Shown here piece after piece: positions 62,660 to 64,000 of a stretch of DNA of 64,000 bases. The notes under the pieces were generated by a model. That model was not told where the DNA came from. It did no database searches and saw nothing but the letters and a program-made list of their open reading frames with translations. The position numbers and the translations under genes are program-made. The DNA is taken from contig NZ_CP020042.1 of assembly GCF_002028425.1 (NCBI RefSeq), forward strand, positions 2,666,001 to 2,730,000, written 5' to 3'. Numbering within the stretch: position 1 is the first letter of the stretch; the number at the start of each line of letters is the position of its first letter. The stretch comes from Streptomyces katrae (GTDB lineage Bacteria > Actinomycetota > Actinomycetes > Streptomycetales > Streptomycetaceae).

Positions 62660-64000
62660 GCTTTTTCTCCCGAGCTCTGGCGTGACCTGCGCGTGCGGGC
62701 GCGGTCGAGGCGGTTGCGTACGAAGGTCAGCGCGCCCCCGGCACCGGGGGCGAGGCGCAGCGCGAGCGCGCCGGAGGCCGTGCGGTAGGGCTGCGCCAGC
62801 AGAACACCGTACCGGCTGCTGGGCAGGGCCCGGCGGCGGAGCAGTCCGCCCAGGGGGCGCAGGGAGGTGACCGGGGAGCTCCCGTCGGCGCAGTCCACGC
62901 CCGCCCGGACGTCCCAGGCCTGCATGCCGCGCAGCCCCCGGCGGCGGCCCTCGGCGGCCAGCGCGGCGAGCCGGAAGGGGACCTCGGCGGTCCAGCCGTC
63001 CCCGTCGGCGGCGGGCCGCAGCTCCACCGGGCGCACCTGGACGGGGTCGCCTCCGGTGCGGGGCAGGAAGCTCAGCCGCACGGTCCGCGGGCGGGCCTGC
63101 GCGAGCCGCCCGTACAGTTCGCGCACCCGCACCTGGACGGCCGCGCCCCCGGCGGGCCGCGCGTCCACGGTCAGGGGCAGCTCGTCGGCGGGCAGCCCGT
63201 CGAGGCCGTCCAGCGGGACCGGCAGCTCCTCGCTCCACACCGGCTCCCCGGCGGGGCCGCAGGCGTACGGGGGCAGCAGCCGGGCGGGCTCGGCGGCCAG
63301 GCCGGTCATCAGCCGCTCGACGTCGGCGGGCGGGGTGTCGGCAGCCAGCAGCACGCGGGCGGTCCAGCGGGCACGGGCGGGGGCCGCGTCGAGGTCGGCG
63401 GCGTCGAAGCCGGCCAGGTAGTCGCGGGTCAGGGTCCACCAGGCGGCCCGGTAACCGGGGTCCCGGCCGAGCTCGCGCAGGTACATGCGCAGGTCGTAGT
63501 CGAGGAACTTCACCTGGCAGGCGCGCCCCAGCTCGGGGGAGGCGGCGGCGAGGGTGCGGGAGGCGGTGCGGTGGGCCTCGACGCGCGAGCTCCAGTTGCC
63601 GATGTCCTTTCGGTCCAGGGAAATGGACACCTGGGCGGCGCGCCGGCGCACGTGCCACACGTAGACCAGGTCGCCGACGACCGCGATGCGGGGGGCGGCG
63701 GCCAGGACGCGGGAGGTGAAGACGAAGTCCTCGTAGACGAACCGGCCGTCGGGGAAGCGGATCCCGTGCTTCTCCAGGAAGGAGCGGTCGTACAGCTTGT
63801 TGACGCAGAGGGTGTCGCGGACCAGCTCGGGCCGGTCGGCGGGCCGCTCGACCACCTCGCCCGGCGTGTACAGCCCGGGCATCCAGGCGACGTCGCGGCC
63901 CTCGGGCAGCTCGCGCCGGACGCACGCCCCGACCGTGACGGGGGCGCGGTGCCGCTCGGCCGCCCGCACCAGGGCGTCGGCCGCGCCGGGGGGCAGGACG
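62656..64000 (-). CDS. GT2 glycosyltransferase, C-terminal part (cut by right edge)
   Basis: The N terminus is outside the window; the visible ~448 residues start within the GT-A domain (ADALVRAAERHRAPVTVGAC). LVRDTLCVNKLYDRSFLEKH and GRFVYEDFVFTSRVLAAAPR align with LLVYDTLSTNKCYRRSFLLE and GIHYEDLLFSAQAYVAARR of the N domain of the 965-aa enzyme at 57529. The C-terminal ~250 residues are a beta-rich domain without a glycerophosphotransferase. It is coupled to galE by 4-bp overlap. The role is presumably glycopolymer synthesis. Confidence 0.85.
   Translation of the reverse strand, partial: VLPPGAADALVRAAERHRAPVTVGACVRRELPEGRDVAWMPGLYTPGEVVERPADRPELVRDTLCVNKLYDRSFLEKHGIRFPDGRFVYEDFVFTSRVLAAAPRIAVVGDLVYVWHVRRRAAQVSISLDRKDIGNWSSRVEAHRTASRTLAAASPELGRACQVKFLDYDLRMYLRELGRDPGYRAAWWTLTRDYLAGFDAADLDAAPARARWTARVLLAADTPPADVERLMTGLAAEPARLLPPYACGPAGEPVWSEELPVPLDGLDGLPADELPLTVDARPAGGAAVQVRVRELYGRLAQARPRTVRLSFLPRTGGDPVQVRPVELRPAADGDGWTAEVPFRLAALAAEGRRRGLRGMQAWDVRAGVDCADGSSPVTSLRPLGGLLRRRALPSSRYGVLLAQPYRTASGALALRLAPGAGGALTFVRNRLDRARTRRSRQSSGEKA

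Overview
The base composition (very high GC, almost every third codon position G or C), GTG starts, 4-bp ATGA/GTGA overlaps and protein families point to a Streptomyces chromosome (Actinomycetota), in its conserved core and not in an arm. Almost all genes are housekeeping, and most run on the minus strand. I saw no prophage, insertion sequence, CRISPR array, secondary-metabolite cluster or classical defence system.

Layout. 0-6 kb: uppS (cut by the window edge), recO, an NCS2 nucleobase permease, a zinc-ribbon/TerB-like protein, and leuA behind a leucine-rich leader peptide. 6-9.3 kb (plus strand): an M4 protease of the protealysin type with an adjacent emfourin-type inhibitor gene, a GNAT acetyltransferase and a methyltransferase. 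9.3-25 kb: the actinobacterial hrcA-dnaJ / rsmE-nmo / HIT-rnz / pfkB / phoH-ybeY-corC-yjbR / cytidine-deaminase-like / era string. It is interrupted before era by a secreted protein, a GlxA-type regulator and a divergent MFS exporter. A perfect CIRCE operator lies upstream of hrcA.

25-41 kb: a metallo-beta-lactamase-fold hydrolase, a DUF3097 protein, a Uma2 protein, hemW, a long-chain acyl-CoA synthetase behind a palindromic operator, lepA divergent from rpsT, holA, a YceI fusion, comEC-comEA, degV and a membrane-anchored coiled-coil protein. 41-46 kb: leuS, preceded by a leader peptide and an intrinsic terminator that together look like a leucine attenuator. Next come two identical tRNA-Ala(GGC) genes flanking a small zinc-knuckle protein.

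45-56 kb: a histidine phosphatase (apparent CTG start), rsfS, an LCP-family protein, nadD, an M48 protease, two membrane proteins sharing an N-terminal motif, proA and proB. 56-64 kb: a cell-surface glycopolymer locus. It contains GtrA, a dolichyl-phosphate-mannose-synthase-like GT2, a two-domain GT2/TagF-like polymerase, a GT4, a GalE-type epimerase and a GT2 cut by the right edge.

Functional links. leuA and leuS both appear to sense leucine supply through leader peptides. hrcA/CIRCE ties dnaJ to heat shock. The LCP protein, the FDEDFVR membrane pair and the right-hand glycosyltransferases may all serve envelope or spore-wall assembly. The less ordinary items are the protealysin/emfourin pair, the leuS attenuator, a Cys-less cytidine-deaminase-like protein, a comEC frame with no stop at its expected end, and a small palindromic repeat inserted in frame in the TagF-like gene.
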